Of a DNA stretch of 64,000 nt, positions 8,410-18,236 are shown piece after piece. The notes under the pieces were generated by a model. The model was not told the DNA's origin. It worked only from the letters and a program-made list of their open reading frames with translations, and did no database searches. The stretch covers positions 124,001-188,000 of the forward strand of contig NZ_AYKT01000005.1 in NCBI RefSeq assembly GCF_000496575.1, read 5' to 3'. The stretch is from Geobacillus thermodenitrificans subsp. thermodenitrificans DSM 465 (GTDB lineage Bacteria; Bacillota; Bacilli; Bacillales; Anoxybacillaceae). Every line of letters starts with the position of its first letter. Within the stretch, counting starts at the first letter, position 1. Both the position numbers and the translations under genes were made by a program.

Positions 8410-9219
8410 TTACCGTTGTTCAACCCGTCCCTCACGCTTCACATCATCAACGCCAATGCGAGCCAAGGCGTCCAAAAACGCCACCTGAAAACTGCCTGGG
8501 CCGCGTTGTCCGGCTTCGGCGGCTGCCTGTTCAGCTGCGACTCCGTAATAGGTTAACGCCGCAACCGCTACCTTCACAGCATCCTGCTCAACAGCCGCAA
8601 ACGCTCCAACGACGGACGTTAACAAACAACCTGCCCCGGTCACTTTTGTCAACAGCGGATGGCCGTTGTGAATCAAATATGCTGCCTGTCCATCTGTGAC
8701 GACATCCTCTTTTCCGGTAATTGCCACGACGGTGCCGAGCTTGGCTGCCGCCCGTTTGGCCAAAGCGACCACATCCCCGCTTCCTTCACCGGCGTCGACT
8801 CCTTTAATCATCCACGATTCACCGATCATATTGGCGATTTCCGCCGCATTGCCGCGCACAACCGCGAGTTGAATCTGTTCGGCGATGCGGTGCGCCGTCT
8901 CTGTTCGGTAGCTGGTCGCCCCGGCACCGACCGGATCGAAAATCACCGGTACCCCGGCCTCATTAGCCGCCCGGCCGGCAATAAGCATCGCCTCGACTTC
9001 CGTTGCATTCAACGTTCCAATATTTAACACAAGCGCTCCTGCAAGCTTCGCCATCTCGGCCACTTCCTCTTTCGCGTACGCCATCACCGGCGAAGCGCCG
9101 AGCGCCAACAGCCCGTTCGCCGTAAAATTCGTCACGACGACATTCGTAATATTATGGACGAGCGGTTTCGTCCCTCGCACCCGCTCGAGCAGTTCCGCCC
9201 ATTCGTGCCAGTTGCCCAT
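8410..9219 (-). CDS. thiM: Hydroxyethylthiazole kinase
   Basis: Salvages thiazole alcohol by phosphorylation. The 269-residue protein carries the family start [39 protein letters not shown] and the nucleotide-binding [21 protein letters not shown] precedes ATG 9219. It leads the three-gene thiamine salvage operon. The 130-base leader has no TPP riboswitch that I can recognise, though it contains a stable hairpin. Confidence 0.93.
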   Translation of the reverse strand: MGNWHEWAELLERVRGTKPLVHNITNVVVTNFTANGLLALGASPVMAYAKEEVAEMAKLAGALVLNIGTLNATEVEAMLIAGRAANEAGVPVIFDPVGAGATSYRTETAHRIAEQIQLAVVRGNAAEIANMIGESWMIKGVDAGEGSGDVVALAKRAAAKLGTVVAITGKEDVVTDGQAAYLIHNGHPLLTKVTGAGCLLTSVVGAFAAVEQDAVKVAVAALTYYGVAAEQAAAEAGQRGPGSFQVAFLDALARIGVDDVKREGRVEQR

Positions 9220-9264
9220 CTCCGATTCTCCCCTTTCCTATCGATGCCTCTGCCTTGGCGGTGT

Positions 9265-9289
9265 TAGGTACGACCGCCATACTTCCGTC
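9265..9289 (-). promoter_or_regulatory. Leader hairpin upstream of thiM
   Basis: TGGCGGT and ACCGCCA are paired across a ten-base loop in the thiM leader. The conserved CUGAGA and ACCUGAUCUGGAUAAUACC elements of TPP riboswitches are not there. Function unknown. Confidence 0.4.
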
Positions 9290-9352
9290 TTACAGAATGA
9301 TGAATTTGTCCCATTCATCAGTCTACTCTTTCTTTTTTTCAATTGCAAGAAA

Positions 9353-9394
9353 AGAAAAAAAGGCAGTGCCGAACGCCACCTGCCTTTTCTCCTG
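9353..9394 (-). terminator. Rho-independent terminator
   Basis: AAAAGGCAG ... CTGCCTTTT stem with a long T-run on the minus strand, directly after the glycosyltransferase stop. Confidence 0.8.
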
Positions 9395-10417
9395 CTACGG
9401 CCGCGTCAATTCTGCCGCGTCCGGCTCTTCAGACGTCGATGCTGGCGACAGCCGCTGCGGCAGCGGCCAATTCCATAAATCCAAATCAACGATATAGCGC
9501 GGCCGCCGTTTTGTTTCCTTGTAAATTTTACCAATATACTCACCGATCAGCCCTAGCGCAATGAGCTGCAATCCCCCTAACAGCCAAATCGACGTAATCA
9601 GCGATGTCCAGCCCGTCTCTGTATGCCCGGCCCACTTTAAAAAAAGAAAGTAAGCGCCGAACATCAGACTGACGACAAAAGAGACGAACCCGATGAGCGA
9701 AATGAAACGGATCGGAGTGATGCTGAACGATGTCACACCATCGAGCGCAAAAGCGATCATCTTTTTTAACGGGTATTTCGTTTTCCCCGCCAACCGCTCC
9801 TTCCGGTCGTAATAAACGGATGTCGACCGGAAACCTATAAGTGGGACGATGCCGCGCAAAAACAAATTCACTTCTCCAAACTGTTCCAACGCTTCAACAG
9901 CGCGCCGGCTCATCAGTCGATAGTCGGCATGATTATAAACGAGATCGACGCCAAACATCTTCATTAACCGATAAAATCCTTGGGCGGTATGACGTTTAAA
10001 CCACGTGTCCGTGTCGCGCCGCCGGCGCACGCCGTAAACGATATCATAGCCTTCGCGAAATTTTTGTACAAACGCGCGAATGGCTGACAAATCGTCTTGC
10101 AAATCAGCGTCGATCGAGATGAAGCAGTCCGCATGCGCTTTAGCTGCAAACAACCCAGCCAACAGCGCGTTTTGGTGACCGGCATTGCGCGCCAGTTTCA
10201 ATCCCTTCACTTCCGGATACCGCAAGCTCGCCTTGTAAATGAGCTTCCATGTGCTGTCACGGCTGCCGTCATCGACAAACAGGAGCGCGCTTTTTGGTGA
10301 AATGAGTCGCTCTTCGATCAGTTCTTCACGCAACGACCGCAAGCGGCCGATTGTCTCGGGCAGCACTTCTTCCTCGTTATAGCACGGTACGACTATAGCC
10401 AATACCGGATCGGACAT
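9395..10417 (-). CDS. GT2 family glycosyltransferase, YkoT/CsbB-like
   Basis: Transfers a sugar to undecaprenyl phosphate, the known role of this GtrB/DPM1-type group. Residues 1-230 form a GT-A domain with VPCYNEEEVLPETI, FVDDGS, and DADLQDD. Two C-terminal membrane helices (about 235-300) follow. Length 340 is typical. The start ATG 10417 lies one base after the stop of the upstream membrane gene with GGAGGAAAA before it, so the two are coupled. In Bacillus the same pair is ykoS-ykoT (or csbB-yfhO): a lipid-linked sugar donor maker plus a multi-span partner that probably uses it to glycosylate an envelope polymer. Confidence 0.85.
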   Translation of the reverse strand: MSDPVLAIVVPCYNEEEVLPETIGRLRSLREELIEERLISPKSALLFVDDGSRDSTWKLIYKASLRYPEVKGLKLARNAGHQNALLAGLFAAKAHADCFISIDADLQDDLSAIRAFVQKFREGYDIVYGVRRRRDTDTWFKRHTAQGFYRLMKMFGVDLVYNHADYRLMSRRAVEALEQFGEVNLFLRGIVPLIGFRSTSVYYDRKERLAGKTKYPLKKMIAFALDGVTSFSITPIRFISLIGFVSFVVSLMFGAYFLFLKWAGHTETGWTSLITSIWLLGGLQLIALGLIGEYIGKIYKETKRRPRYIVDLDLWNWPLPQRLSPASTSEEPDAAELTRP

Positions 10418-10418
10418 G

Positions 10419-12098
10419 TCATTTTCCTCCTTCCCGCATCACTTTGTATAAATAAATCGTCCATGCCGATTCATCAGATCGGAACACTCGTTCAAGGCGA
10501 AGGGCATTTTCTGCTGCGTTTTCAATCGGCAACGCCGAAAAAATATAGCGCCCACCCATCTCGTAAAACGCCCTCGTGTTTAATTCAAGATGGCGGATCG
10601 TTCGTTTTGAGTTTTTCTTAAACATATAATGTTTGCCAAGCTCATCAACAAACAAGTAGCAGCGTCCGCCCCACTCATCGAAATACTCGCGCAGCTTTTT
10701 GTTTTTTTCGAGCTCTTTAGCAATGATGCGGCGGAAGCGATGTTTGTATTCCAACGGGTAGAAATTGTTGTACGTATCAAGTGTGTAAAAACCGTTGTAT
10801 TGAGCGATCGCCGGATGGATGCCAATGCTGGCGACACGGTATGTATGCACAGGACGGCCAATATACTCACGGATGACGGCAAACTGCTTCTCGGCGTAAA
10901 ATTCCCGGAACGACGGTTTATTGCGATAGACGATTTCCTCATTGTACGAGATGAGCACCAACAGCTGCAGGGCTATCGCCGCTGCGCCGACCGCCCGCCA
11001 TCTCCGTCCTTCCTGCCAAACAATTTTCAGCGCCATCGCAAACAAGACATAAATGACCATCGGCCGCAAAAAATGATAGCGGGCAAAATTGAACTTATCG
11101 AGTAAATCGAATCGTTCGGTTAGCGGCAGCCATCCTTTGTAAAACCAAAACGCATACCATGTGGACAAGGCAAAATTCAGCACATGTAGCACAACAAACG
11201 GCGTTTCCTGCCGCCAACGCTTCCGCTTCCATACCAAATATAAGGCGAGCAACGTCAACGGCAAGATGACGAACCCGTGCACGGTCATCACATGTGTATG
11301 TCCGAGCACATAGTTTTTGAATGTCAAACGAATGACGCGCCAAAGCGGCAGGCGAGCATGGAAATACTCGTCACGGCTTGTCGGTTCATCGGCAAACAAA
11401 AGCGAATGAACAAGCCGGTAATCAACCGCCAAATAAAGCATTGTCATATAGGCGATCGCGGCAAAAAACCGCCAGTTCCACCCTTTTCCGCGGATGACAT
11501 CAATAAGCCACCAAACACCAAGCGCGCTTAAGAAAAAGAAAAAGCCTAGAACAAAACTCGAATAAAGCGGCAATAGCGTCAATACCGCCCAGTTCACCCA
11601 TGAGCGCTCACCGTTGCGGATGTTTAAAAACGCCCAAAGCGCGAGCGGCATGCCGAGCGTGCTTAACATTCCCGACGGCCAAAACGGCGTCAACGCAAAC
11701 GTCAAGGCAGCACCGATACGGATCCATAGCCAACGCTGGCCGGGCAGGACATGTGTTTTCAACAGCAAATACATGCCGATGAACGCAAAAACGCGAGTGA
11801 TCGCTTGGCTGAGACCATAGGCGTAAACGGACGGAAACAAGGCATGAAGCCACACGATGCCGCTGAATTCTGTGCCGAACGCATTGCGCGGCAGCCCGTT
11901 AATGATTTGCGGGATAACTCCATCGATCGGTCCAAACAACTCACCGCTGCGGGTGAGCACTTTATACCAAGCAATGTTCGAATCCAAATTGTCATGGACG
12001 CGCATATGTGCATCTTCACCGAGCACAAAATACGGCGACACGTACAAGGCGATGGCAAGCAGCGAGAAGAACAGGAGTCGCTTTTCGATCGCCGGCAC
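10419..12098 (-). CDS. YkoS-like multi-span membrane protein (DUF6044/YfhO-type)
   Basis: About 560 residues with roughly eleven membrane helices in the first 400 residues and a soluble C-terminal domain of about 160. Motifs such as RVHDNLDSNIAWYKVL, YNGFYTLDTYNNFYPL and WGGRCYLF recall Bacillus YkoS, a GT-C-like fold. It probably transfers the lipid-linked sugar made by the coupled glycosyltransferase to an outer-surface acceptor; that role is inferred. Two starts are possible: GTG 12098 (GGAGGAGAAAAG just upstream, chosen) or ATG 12125 (AAGGA upstream). Confidence 0.75.
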   Translation of the reverse strand: MPAIEKRLLFFSLLAIALYVSPYFVLGEDAHMRVHDNLDSNIAWYKVLTRSGELFGPIDGVIPQIINGLPRNAFGTEFSGIVWLHALFPSVYAYGLSQAITRVFAFIGMYLLLKTHVLPGQRWLWIRIGAALTFALTPFWPSGMLSTLGMPLALWAFLNIRNGERSWVNWAVLTLLPLYSSFVLGFFFFLSALGVWWLIDVIRGKGWNWRFFAAIAYMTMLYLAVDYRLVHSLLFADEPTSRDEYFHARLPLWRVIRLTFKNYVLGHTHVMTVHGFVILPLTLLALYLVWKRKRWRQETPFVVLHVLNFALSTWYAFWFYKGWLPLTERFDLLDKFNFARYHFLRPMVIYVLFAMALKIVWQEGRRWRAVGAAAIALQLLVLISYNEEIVYRNKPSFREFYAEKQFAVIREYIGRPVHTYRVASIGIHPAIAQYNGFYTLDTYNNFYPLEYKHRFRRIIAKELEKNKKLREYFDEWGGRCYLFVDELGKHYMFKKNSKRTIRHLELNTRAFYEMGGRYIFSALPIENAAENALRLERVFRSDESAWTIYLYKVMREGGK

Positions 12099-12185
12099 CT
12101 TTTCTCCTCCTTTCGCCCGGCTCATGTCTTTCCTTATTTTTCAACGCCTTAGGAAAATTATTCATGATGATGGAAAAAAGCGGAT

Positions 12186-12236
12186 GCTAAATAAAAAGCC
12201 GCTATTGCCCGTCCAAGCCAAGCAACAGCGGTTTCA
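12186..12236 (-). terminator. Terminator downstream of the lactonase gene
   Basis: ACCGCTGTTGC / GCAATAGCGGC stem followed by TTTTTATTT on the minus strand. It lies about 180 bases past the lactonase stop; the gap between holds nothing recognisable. Confidence 0.6.
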
Positions 12237-12418
12237 CATTCATCCATTCACCAAACCCGCACAAGGAAGAAGGGGACTTACAAGCAACGCCCCCTTTCAT
12301 CACTCTATATACGCACGGAACGACCGTATGAGGGTTCCCTTTGTATCTCTGTTGAAGACAGACGAACTGTTAGTTCAGCTGTGCCGCCGCATGATTAAAA
12401 GCAGCGCTTTTTGACCAT

Positions 12419-13399
12419 CTAAGCGGAGAACAAGGCAGCCGGATTGCGGACAAACATTTGCTCAAGCTCTTCGTCACGGATTCCTTCTTTTTTCAATATA
12501 GGGAGGATGTTCACAAACAAATGCTCCACATGCCAGTTTTTCATCATCTCGGCAAACGGCTCCGGCAGCGCAAACGGTCGACCGAGCCAAAGATTGACCG
12601 TATCGTGTGACAGCATGATTTGATGAGCATACCCATCGCGCAGCAAAGCAAGCAAAGTACGAACCCGTTCTTCATCCATCGGAGCGCCGACCATCCCTTG
12701 AATGCCGAAACGGTCAAAAGCAATGTATACGCCGTAAGCAAGCGTCTGACGGTGGTAATCTAAGTCGGTATTGCCACACATATGGCCGATGACAATTTTT
12801 TTCGGATCGGCGCCATGCTCAAGCAGATAGGCGGCTTGTTCCGGCCCCATCGTTCCTTCTTGCGTGTGGGTGATGATGACCGCACCCGTTTCTTTTTGCG
12901 CGCGGGCGGCGGCGCGGAAAAACAGTTTCTCATACTCGGTAATGCGCCCTTTGCTCGAGGCTAGCTTGATGACACCGGCTTTGATTCCCGTATCGGCAAT
13001 CCCTTCTGTCAATTCGGTCATAAACATGCCATAAATATCGTCCTCGGCCGTCCCGAGCAGCTGGCGAAATTTGAAATACGGAGGCGCCCCTTCCCCTTGA
13101 TAGTAATAACCGGTGGCGCAAATGATGTTCAGTCCAGTTTCTTCAGCGACACGTCGCAAAAACGCCGGGTTGCGCCCGCAGTCGTTCGGCGTTGGGTCGA
13201 CGACCGTTTGGATGCCGTGCCGTTTCATTTTCTCCGCCACTTCTATCGCCACGCAAAGTGCTTCGTTCTCGCGGAATGGGCCATGTGTCACATCGCCTTG
13301 AAATCCCGGATAGCCGAAAAGAAAATGTTCATGGATGAGCGTTTTGCCAAGCTGATCCGCCGCCACAGGGCCAACGACTGTCTCCACCATCCTTGCCAT
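12419..13399 (-). CDS. Phosphotriesterase-like lactonase
   Basis: Metal-dependent lactonase of the amidohydrolase superfamily, 326 residues. All binuclear-centre ligands are visible: His23 and His25 (LIHEHF), the bridging Lys145 (VIKLASS), His178 (IITHTQ), His206 (IGHMCG) and Asp266 (LSHDTV). Length and sequence agree closely, from memory, with the characterised Geobacillus phosphotriesterase-like lactonase, which opens acyl-homoserine and other lactones and has weak organophosphatase activity. Its ATG overlaps the ligase stop (TAATG), so the two genes are coupled. The pairing suggests that a lactone is opened and the hydroxy acid activated with CoA. Confidence 0.93.
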   Translation of the reverse strand: MARMVETVVGPVAADQLGKTLIHEHFLFGYPGFQGDVTHGPFRENEALCVAIEVAEKMKRHGIQTVVDPTPNDCGRNPAFLRRVAEETGLNIICATGYYYQGEGAPPYFKFRQLLGTAEDDIYGMFMTELTEGIADTGIKAGVIKLASSKGRITEYEKLFFRAAARAQKETGAVIITHTQEGTMGPEQAAYLLEHGADPKKIVIGHMCGNTDLDYHRQTLAYGVYIAFDRFGIQGMVGAPMDEERVRTLLALLRDGYAHQIMLSHDTVNLWLGRPFALPEPFAEMMKNWHVEHLFVNILPILKKEGIRDEELEQMFVRNPAALFSA

Positions 13400-15081
13400 T
13401 AGGTGTTCGCCCCTTTCCCCGCTTTTTCATATTCTTCTTCCTGCAATTTCCGCCAAAGCAGCTTGCCACTTGATGTCATCGGCAGCGATGTGCGGAACTC
13501 GACGAGGCGCGGATATTTGTACGCCGCCATTTGCGTTTTGGCCCACTCGATGATCTCTTCTTCTGTCACGTTGCCAACGTAATCGTCATGAAGAACGATA
13601 AACGCTTTGACCGTTTCACCACGGCGCGGATCCGGCACGCCGACGACGCAAGCTTGTTGGACGGCTGGATGTTTATAAAGGAGCGACTCGACTTCGGTCG
13701 GCCACACTTTATACCCAGAGGCGTTGATCATCCGTTTGACGCGGTCGACAATGAAGAAATAGCCTTCCTCGTCCATCCGCCCGATGTCACCGGTGCGGAA
13801 AAACCGTTTTCCGTCTAATTCCATGAATGCTTCTTCCGTTTCCTTTTCGCGCCGATAATAGCCGAGGAACACTTGCGGGCCATGGACGACGATTTCGCCA
13901 ACTTCACCAACGCCAAGCTCCCGGCCAGTTACTGGGTCGATGATGCGTGCGTCAACATCAAACGCTGGAACGCCGAGGCATTGCAACTTCGGCCGGTCTG
14001 GCGGATTGAAATGTGTCTGTGAAATCGTCTCGGTTAACCCATAGCCTTCAAAGTAGCGGACACCGGTGAGCTCAAACAGCTTTTCCCCCACCGCTTCTGG
14101 TAGCGCCGCCCCGCCGCCGGAAATGCTCGCAAGCGATGAGATATCGTAACGGCCGAGCGCTGGGTTGGCTAAAAAGTCGATGAGCATCGTACTAATATTC
14201 ACCCAATGAGTGCATCGGTACCGCTCGATGAGCTGCGCAGCCGCCTCCCGATCCCAACGCGTCATGAGCACGATCGACGAGCCAGCAAAAATCGGCACAT
14301 GCATGCTATGCACCATCCCGGTGACGTGGAAAAACGGCAATGTGGCTAATGCGACGGAATCGCTCGTCACATTGCTCCAATAATAGGCGCCAACTGTGTT
14401 AGCGTTCACCGTTCGATGCGGATGGATGCAGCCTTTTGGCACCCCAGTTGTTCCGGATGTGTACGGCAAGACTGCGATATCATCGACATGACCGTGATAT
14501 GGAAGTGGCGGCAAGCCAGCATCAAGACAATCAGTCCATAACAAAAGGCGCTCATCCCTAATCATCTGCCGCGGCGCTGCCACTTCAACGGGCAAGGCAA
14601 CCGGCGACTCATCGGACGCATAATCGGCGTACGCAGCCACAATGACGTGCTCAAGCGGCGTCCGGCCGAAAAGAGGAACGACTTTGTCAAGCAGTTCCTG
14701 TCCAACAATCCCCACTTTCGTTTCACAATCGTTGATGTAAAAGGAAAGTTCTTCTGAGGTGTTCATCGGATTGATCGGTACGACAATCGCTTCGGCGCGC
14801 AAAATGGCATAGTAGGAGATGATAAACTGCGGAGAATTTTGCATATACAACAAAACGCGGTCGCCTGGTTCGACGGACAACTTTTGCTGCAAGCAGCCGG
14901 CAAGTGCATTCACATCATCGAGCAGCCGTTTGTACGAATACGCGGCTCCATAGTAATAAATCGCCGTTTTGTTTGGGTAGCGCTTCGCCGTTGTTGCCAA
15001 ATGATCGACCAACGTCGTTTCCGGAACGGTTAACGTTTTCGACAGACGCTTCGGCCAGTATGGGTAGTGACGTGTATTCAT
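13399..15081 (-). CDS. AMP-forming acyl-CoA ligase
   Basis: ANL-superfamily enzyme of 560 residues that activates a carboxylic acid with ATP and CoA. Visible core motifs: the phosphate loop YTSGTTGVPKG (near 190), YGLTET (near 330), TGDIGRMDEEGYFFIVDR (near 435) and the C-terminal lysine in MTSSGKLLWRK. It resembles medium or long-chain fatty acid ligases; substrate is not readable. ATG 15081 follows AGGGGGAGGGG. First gene of a two-gene operon with the lactonase, behind a palindromic operator. Confidence 0.88.
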   Translation of the reverse strand: MNTRHYPYWPKRLSKTLTVPETTLVDHLATTAKRYPNKTAIYYYGAAYSYKRLLDDVNALAGCLQQKLSVEPGDRVLLYMQNSPQFIISYYAILRAEAIVVPINPMNTSEELSFYINDCETKVGIVGQELLDKVVPLFGRTPLEHVIVAAYADYASDESPVALPVEVAAPRQMIRDERLLLWTDCLDAGLPPLPYHGHVDDIAVLPYTSGTTGVPKGCIHPHRTVNANTVGAYYWSNVTSDSVALATLPFFHVTGMVHSMHVPIFAGSSIVLMTRWDREAAAQLIERYRCTHWVNISTMLIDFLANPALGRYDISSLASISGGGAALPEAVGEKLFELTGVRYFEGYGLTETISQTHFNPPDRPKLQCLGVPAFDVDARIIDPVTGRELGVGEVGEIVVHGPQVFLGYYRREKETEEAFMELDGKRFFRTGDIGRMDEEGYFFIVDRVKRMINASGYKVWPTEVESLLYKHPAVQQACVVGVPDPRRGETVKAFIVLHDDYVGNVTEEEIIEWAKTQMAAYKYPRLVEFRTSLPMTSSGKLLWRKLQEEEYEKAGKGANT

Positions 15082-15185
15082 GAAACCCCTCCCCCTTTTC
15101 AAACGACGGCCCCACGAGGGCAACCGCCGTTTTCAGAAATCGATGAACAAAACTACCGATACACCTAGACCTTAACTACACCGCT

Positions 15186-15201
15186 TACTAACCGGTTAGT
15201 A
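15186..15201 (-). promoter_or_regulatory. Perfect 16-bp palindromic operator
   Basis: TACTAACCGGTTAGTA is a perfect inverted repeat immediately overlapping the -10 element of the predicted promoter. The form suits a TetR-family repressor, as often found for acyl-CoA responsive regulators. No regulator gene lies next to it in this window. Confidence 0.65.
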
Positions 15202-15226
15202 TGTAAACTGTTACTTTTTATTGTAA
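15198..15226 (-). promoter_or_regulatory. Predicted promoter of the ligase-lactonase operon
   Basis: Minus strand TTACAA (15221-15226), 17-base spacer, CATACT (15198-15203). The -10 shares bases with the palindrome. Confidence 0.5.
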
Positions 15227-15267
15227 TCAGTCATAGAGATAATTTCAATAACATTCAGACAAATCCG

Positions 15268-15301
15268 AATAAAAAGTACGCCAACTACAATAGTTGGCGC
15301 A
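15268..15301 (-). terminator. Rho-independent terminator
   Basis: GCGCCAACTA / TAGTTGGCG stem, then TTTTTATT on the minus strand; overlaps the end of the HAD gene. Confidence 0.82.
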
Positions 15302-16121
15302 GCACCGGCACACACGCTGATGTCGAAGCAACAATGACATCGGCATCATCTGGCTTCGCCAAACCATGCGCGTCGATCAACATTGTCCGGCAGCCGAGCT
15401 CGCGGGCTGGAGCAATATCATTGCCGATATTGTCGCCGACGCAAAGCATTTGCCTATAATCAACACCAAAGCGCATGTGGATGGCTTCCAAATGAACAGC
15501 CGTTTTGAGCGGCTTAGCCGCTTGGAAAATTTTATAATCGAATACATCCGCCAACCCAAGCTTCCGCAAAATCGCTTCACTATCCGGTTCTGGACTGTTC
15601 GTCATCAAGATGAGTGTCATTTTCTCGCGCAGCTTGGCTAGCGTCTCAACAAGCTCCGGCGTCCTGTTCATTTCAAACTCCGGGCTCATCATCCATTCGC
15701 GCGTCTCTAAAAACGCGGCATATGTGTCCTCGTTCGTCAGTCCGTAATGGCGGCCGATGGAACTTGGCACCCACCAAAGGTCACCGATGCTGAAAAATCG
15801 GTCCAAATCAATCGTTACCGCCCCCTGATAGAGCGCTTCGGCATCACGGGTTTCCAGCCGTTCGCCGCTCCAGCTGCACACCTCTTGAATAGTTCCTCTC
15901 TCCATCCATAAAATCAAATCTTCTTTTGTATCATACACACTGCCGATGCGAAGCGGATGACGCCCGGCAAGCACTGCCCGGTAATCATTCCAAAAGTGCG
16001 CCCGATCCGTTTCACCAAGCCGTTTCGCCACTTGTTCGGCGTAATAATCAAAATGCCCTGTTTCCTCGTATAACGTTCCATCTAGATCAAACACGACCGC
16101 TTTAATATTTGCCCCGTTCAT
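15285..16121 (-). CDS. HAD-superfamily hydrolase
   Basis: 278-residue haloacid dehalogenase-like phosphatase. Motif I is VVFDLDGTLYEE near residue 10, motif II LMTNS near 175, motif III the lysine in QAAKPLKTA, and motif IV CVGDNIGNDIAPA. A cap domain lies between motifs I and II. Substrate unknown. The ATG 16121 has an AAAGGAG site about 12 bases upstream, longer than usual, but no better start exists. Stand-alone gene on the minus strand. Confidence 0.82.
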   Translation of the reverse strand: MNGANIKAVVFDLDGTLYEETGHFDYYAEQVAKRLGETDRAHFWNDYRAVLAGRHPLRIGSVYDTKEDLILWMERGTIQEVCSWSGERLETRDAEALYQGAVTIDLDRFFSIGDLWWVPSSIGRHYGLTNEDTYAAFLETREWMMSPEFEMNRTPELVETLAKLREKMTLILMTNSPEPDSEAILRKLGLADVFDYKIFQAAKPLKTAVHLEAIHMRFGVDYRQMLCVGDNIGNDIAPARELGCRTMLIDAHGLAKPDDADVIVASTSACVPVLRQLL

Positions 16122-16275
16122 CGTTCTGTTTGTCTCCTTTCCCCGCTCCTGTGGCCTTGATGCATTGAGCCATAAAGACTGCAATGCGGTTGCCGCAGGC
16201 CCGTTTCTATATTACAAAAGGGCGGCGAGGAAATGCAAATGTTGGAAATGAACGACAGACATCACGTTTTCCATT

Positions 16276-17469
16276 TCACTGAAACAGCTGCGGCAGTTGC
16301 TGCACGGCTGTATATATTCCCATATAAGCCATCAAGGCGACCACAATGGCTCCAAATACGGTAAGCCAAAGCGGATGGCGATAGTCGCCGACGATGTTTC
16401 GCTTATAGGCAGCGACAAGCATAACCCCAAGTGACAACGGGAGAATCAGTCCGTTTAGTGTTCCGGCTAAAATCAATGTTTTCACTGGACGGCCGATCAA
16501 GACAAATACGACTGTCGAAATCAGAATAAATAGCACAATGATCCAGCGGTGAAACCGATCCAAAACATGATGGAACGTGCGGATGAACGATACCGATGTG
16601 TAGGCCGATCCGACAACCGACGTAATGGCGGCAGCCCACATAACGACACCGAACAGCCGGTAACCGATTTCCCCAGCGGCCAGTCGGAACACCGAAGCTG
16701 GCGGATTGGTTTGATCAAGCGTCAATCCTTTGGCAACAACGCCTAACGCGGCCAAAAACAGCAACATGCGCATAAGCGAGGCGACACCGATCGCTGAGAC
16801 TGCACTTTTTGTCACTTCCGCCAAACTTCCCTTCCCTTTGATGCCGGCATCGAGCAACCGATGCCCTCCAGCGAACGTAATATATCCGCCAACCGTACCG
16901 CCGACAAGCGTCACAATGGCTAAAAAGTCGATTTTTTCGGGAACGACCGCCCGAACGGCCGCCTCGCCAAGTGGCGGCTTAGCTGTGAACACAACATACA
17001 GCGTCAGCGCAATCATGACAAATCCGAGTAATTGAGTAAAACGGTCCATTGCCTTGCCAGCTTCGCGGACGAGAAAAATGGCGATGGCGATGATGGCACT
17101 CACGATTGCCCCAGTCTTTGGAGACATGCCAAACAACACGTTGAATCCGAGCCCAGCTCCGCCGATGTTGCCGATGTTAAAGGCGAGTCCGCCAAGGAGC
17201 ACAAACGCCGCCAACACATACCCGAGGCCGGGCAGCACTGCGTTGGCAATATCTTGCGCCCGTCGCTCGGAGACAGCAATAATGCGCCAAATGTTCGCTT
17301 GGACGCCGATATCAAGCAAAATGGAAAGCAAAATGACAAACCCGAAACTGGCCGCCAGCTCGACGGTAAATACGGTCGTTTGCGTCAAAAATCCCGGGCC
17401 GATGGCCGATGTCGCCATGAGAAAGACCGCTCCGATCAGCACGCTGAGCCTGCTTTCTTTTTTGTTCAT
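16276..17469 (-). CDS. ycsG: NRAMP-like membrane transporter of the 5-oxoproline cluster
   Basis: 397 residues with eleven membrane helices and the NRAMP/APC fold, beginning [12 protein letters not shown], a divergent version of the NRAMP helix 1 metal motif (the DPGN residues are not kept). The same gene lies with the 5-oxoprolinase genes in Bacillus subtilis as ycsG. A role in moving oxoproline or a related small molecule is an inference from linkage; loss of the metal-binding residues argues against metal transport. Its start overlaps the pxpA stop by four bases. Confidence 0.82.
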   Translation of the reverse strand: MNKKESRLSVLIGAVFLMATSAIGPGFLTQTTVFTVELAASFGFVILLSILLDIGVQANIWRIIAVSERRAQDIANAVLPGLGYVLAAFVLLGGLAFNIGNIGGAGLGFNVLFGMSPKTGAIVSAIIAIAIFLVREAGKAMDRFTQLLGFVMIALTLYVVFTAKPPLGEAAVRAVVPEKIDFLAIVTLVGGTVGGYITFAGGHRLLDAGIKGKGSLAEVTKSAVSAIGVASLMRMLLFLAALGVVAKGLTLDQTNPPASVFRLAAGEIGYRLFGVVMWAAAITSVVGSAYTSVSFIRTFHHVLDRFHRWIIVLFILISTVVFVLIGRPVKTLILAGTLNGLILPLSLGVMLVAAYKRNIVGDYRHPLWLTVFGAIVVALMAYMGIYTAVQQLPQLFQ

Positions 17470-18236
17470 CGTCTCGTCTCCTTCCGCATCGCCTGAATAG
17501 CGATGCCTTCATTTTGTAACGCTTCATGCAGCCGCTTAGCAAACCGCACCGCCTGTTCATTGTCGCCGTGAAGACAAACCGTATCGGCTTCAATCGCCAC
17601 CGCCGTCCCTTGCACTGAGCGGACATGCCGGTCACAAACCATCATGAGCACTTGCTTGACCGCTTCATCTTCATCGGCGATGATGGCCTGCGGGTCGCTT
17701 CGTGGTGTGAGCGAACCGTCAGCTTGATATGTGCGGTCGGCGAACACTTCACTCGCCGTCTGCAAGCCTTGCGCCTGTCCAGCGCGGATGAGCTCGCTAC
17801 CCGCCAGGCCGTACAAGATGAGCGTCGGATCGACATCATATACCGCTTTGGCGATCGCTTCTGAAATCCTCGCATCTTTCGCCGCCATATTGTACAAGGC
17901 GCCGTGCGGCTTGACGTGCGTCATCACTCCCCCTTCCGCCTTGACGAACGCGGCCAACGCGCCGATTTGGTACACGACGTACGCATACACCTCCTCCGGT
18001 GACACAGCCATCATCCGACGTCCAAAGCCGAGCAAATCGGGAAACCCCGGGTGGGCACCGATGGCGACTCCATGACGGATGGCAAGCTGTACCGTTTGCC
18101 GCATGACAAGCGGATCGCCAGCATGAAATCCACAGGCAATATTGACAGAAGTGATATACGGCAAAATCTCTTCCTTTCCAAGCCGATACACACCAAAACT
18201 TTCACCAAAATCACAGTTCAAATCAATCGTTTTCAT
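17466..18236 (-). CDS. pxpA: 5-oxoprolinase subunit A (LamB/YcsF family)
   Basis: 256 residues, opening with [17 protein letters not shown] and containing [30 protein letters not shown] and CLHGDN, the standard LamB/YcsF signature. It is one subunit of the ATP-dependent PxpABC complex, which opens 5-oxoproline to glutamate. ATG 18236 has GGGGGGAG before it. It overlaps pxpC by 14 bases and ycsG by four. Confidence 0.93.
   Translation of the reverse strand: MKTIDLNCDFGESFGVYRLGKEEILPYITSVNIACGFHAGDPLVMRQTVQLAIRHGVAIGAHPGFPDLLGFGRRMMAVSPEEVYAYVVYQIGALAAFVKAEGGVMTHVKPHGALYNMAAKDARISEAIAKAVYDVDPTLILYGLAGSELIRAGQAQGLQTASEVFADRTYQADGSLTPRSDPQAIIADEDEAVKQVLMMVCDRHVRSVQGTAVAIEADTVCLHGDNEQAVRFAKRLHEALQNEGIAIQAMRKETRR

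Noticed and set aside
9220-9345. TPP riboswitch upstream of thiM
   Set aside because: Aptamer core sequences are absent; only a simple hairpin is present.
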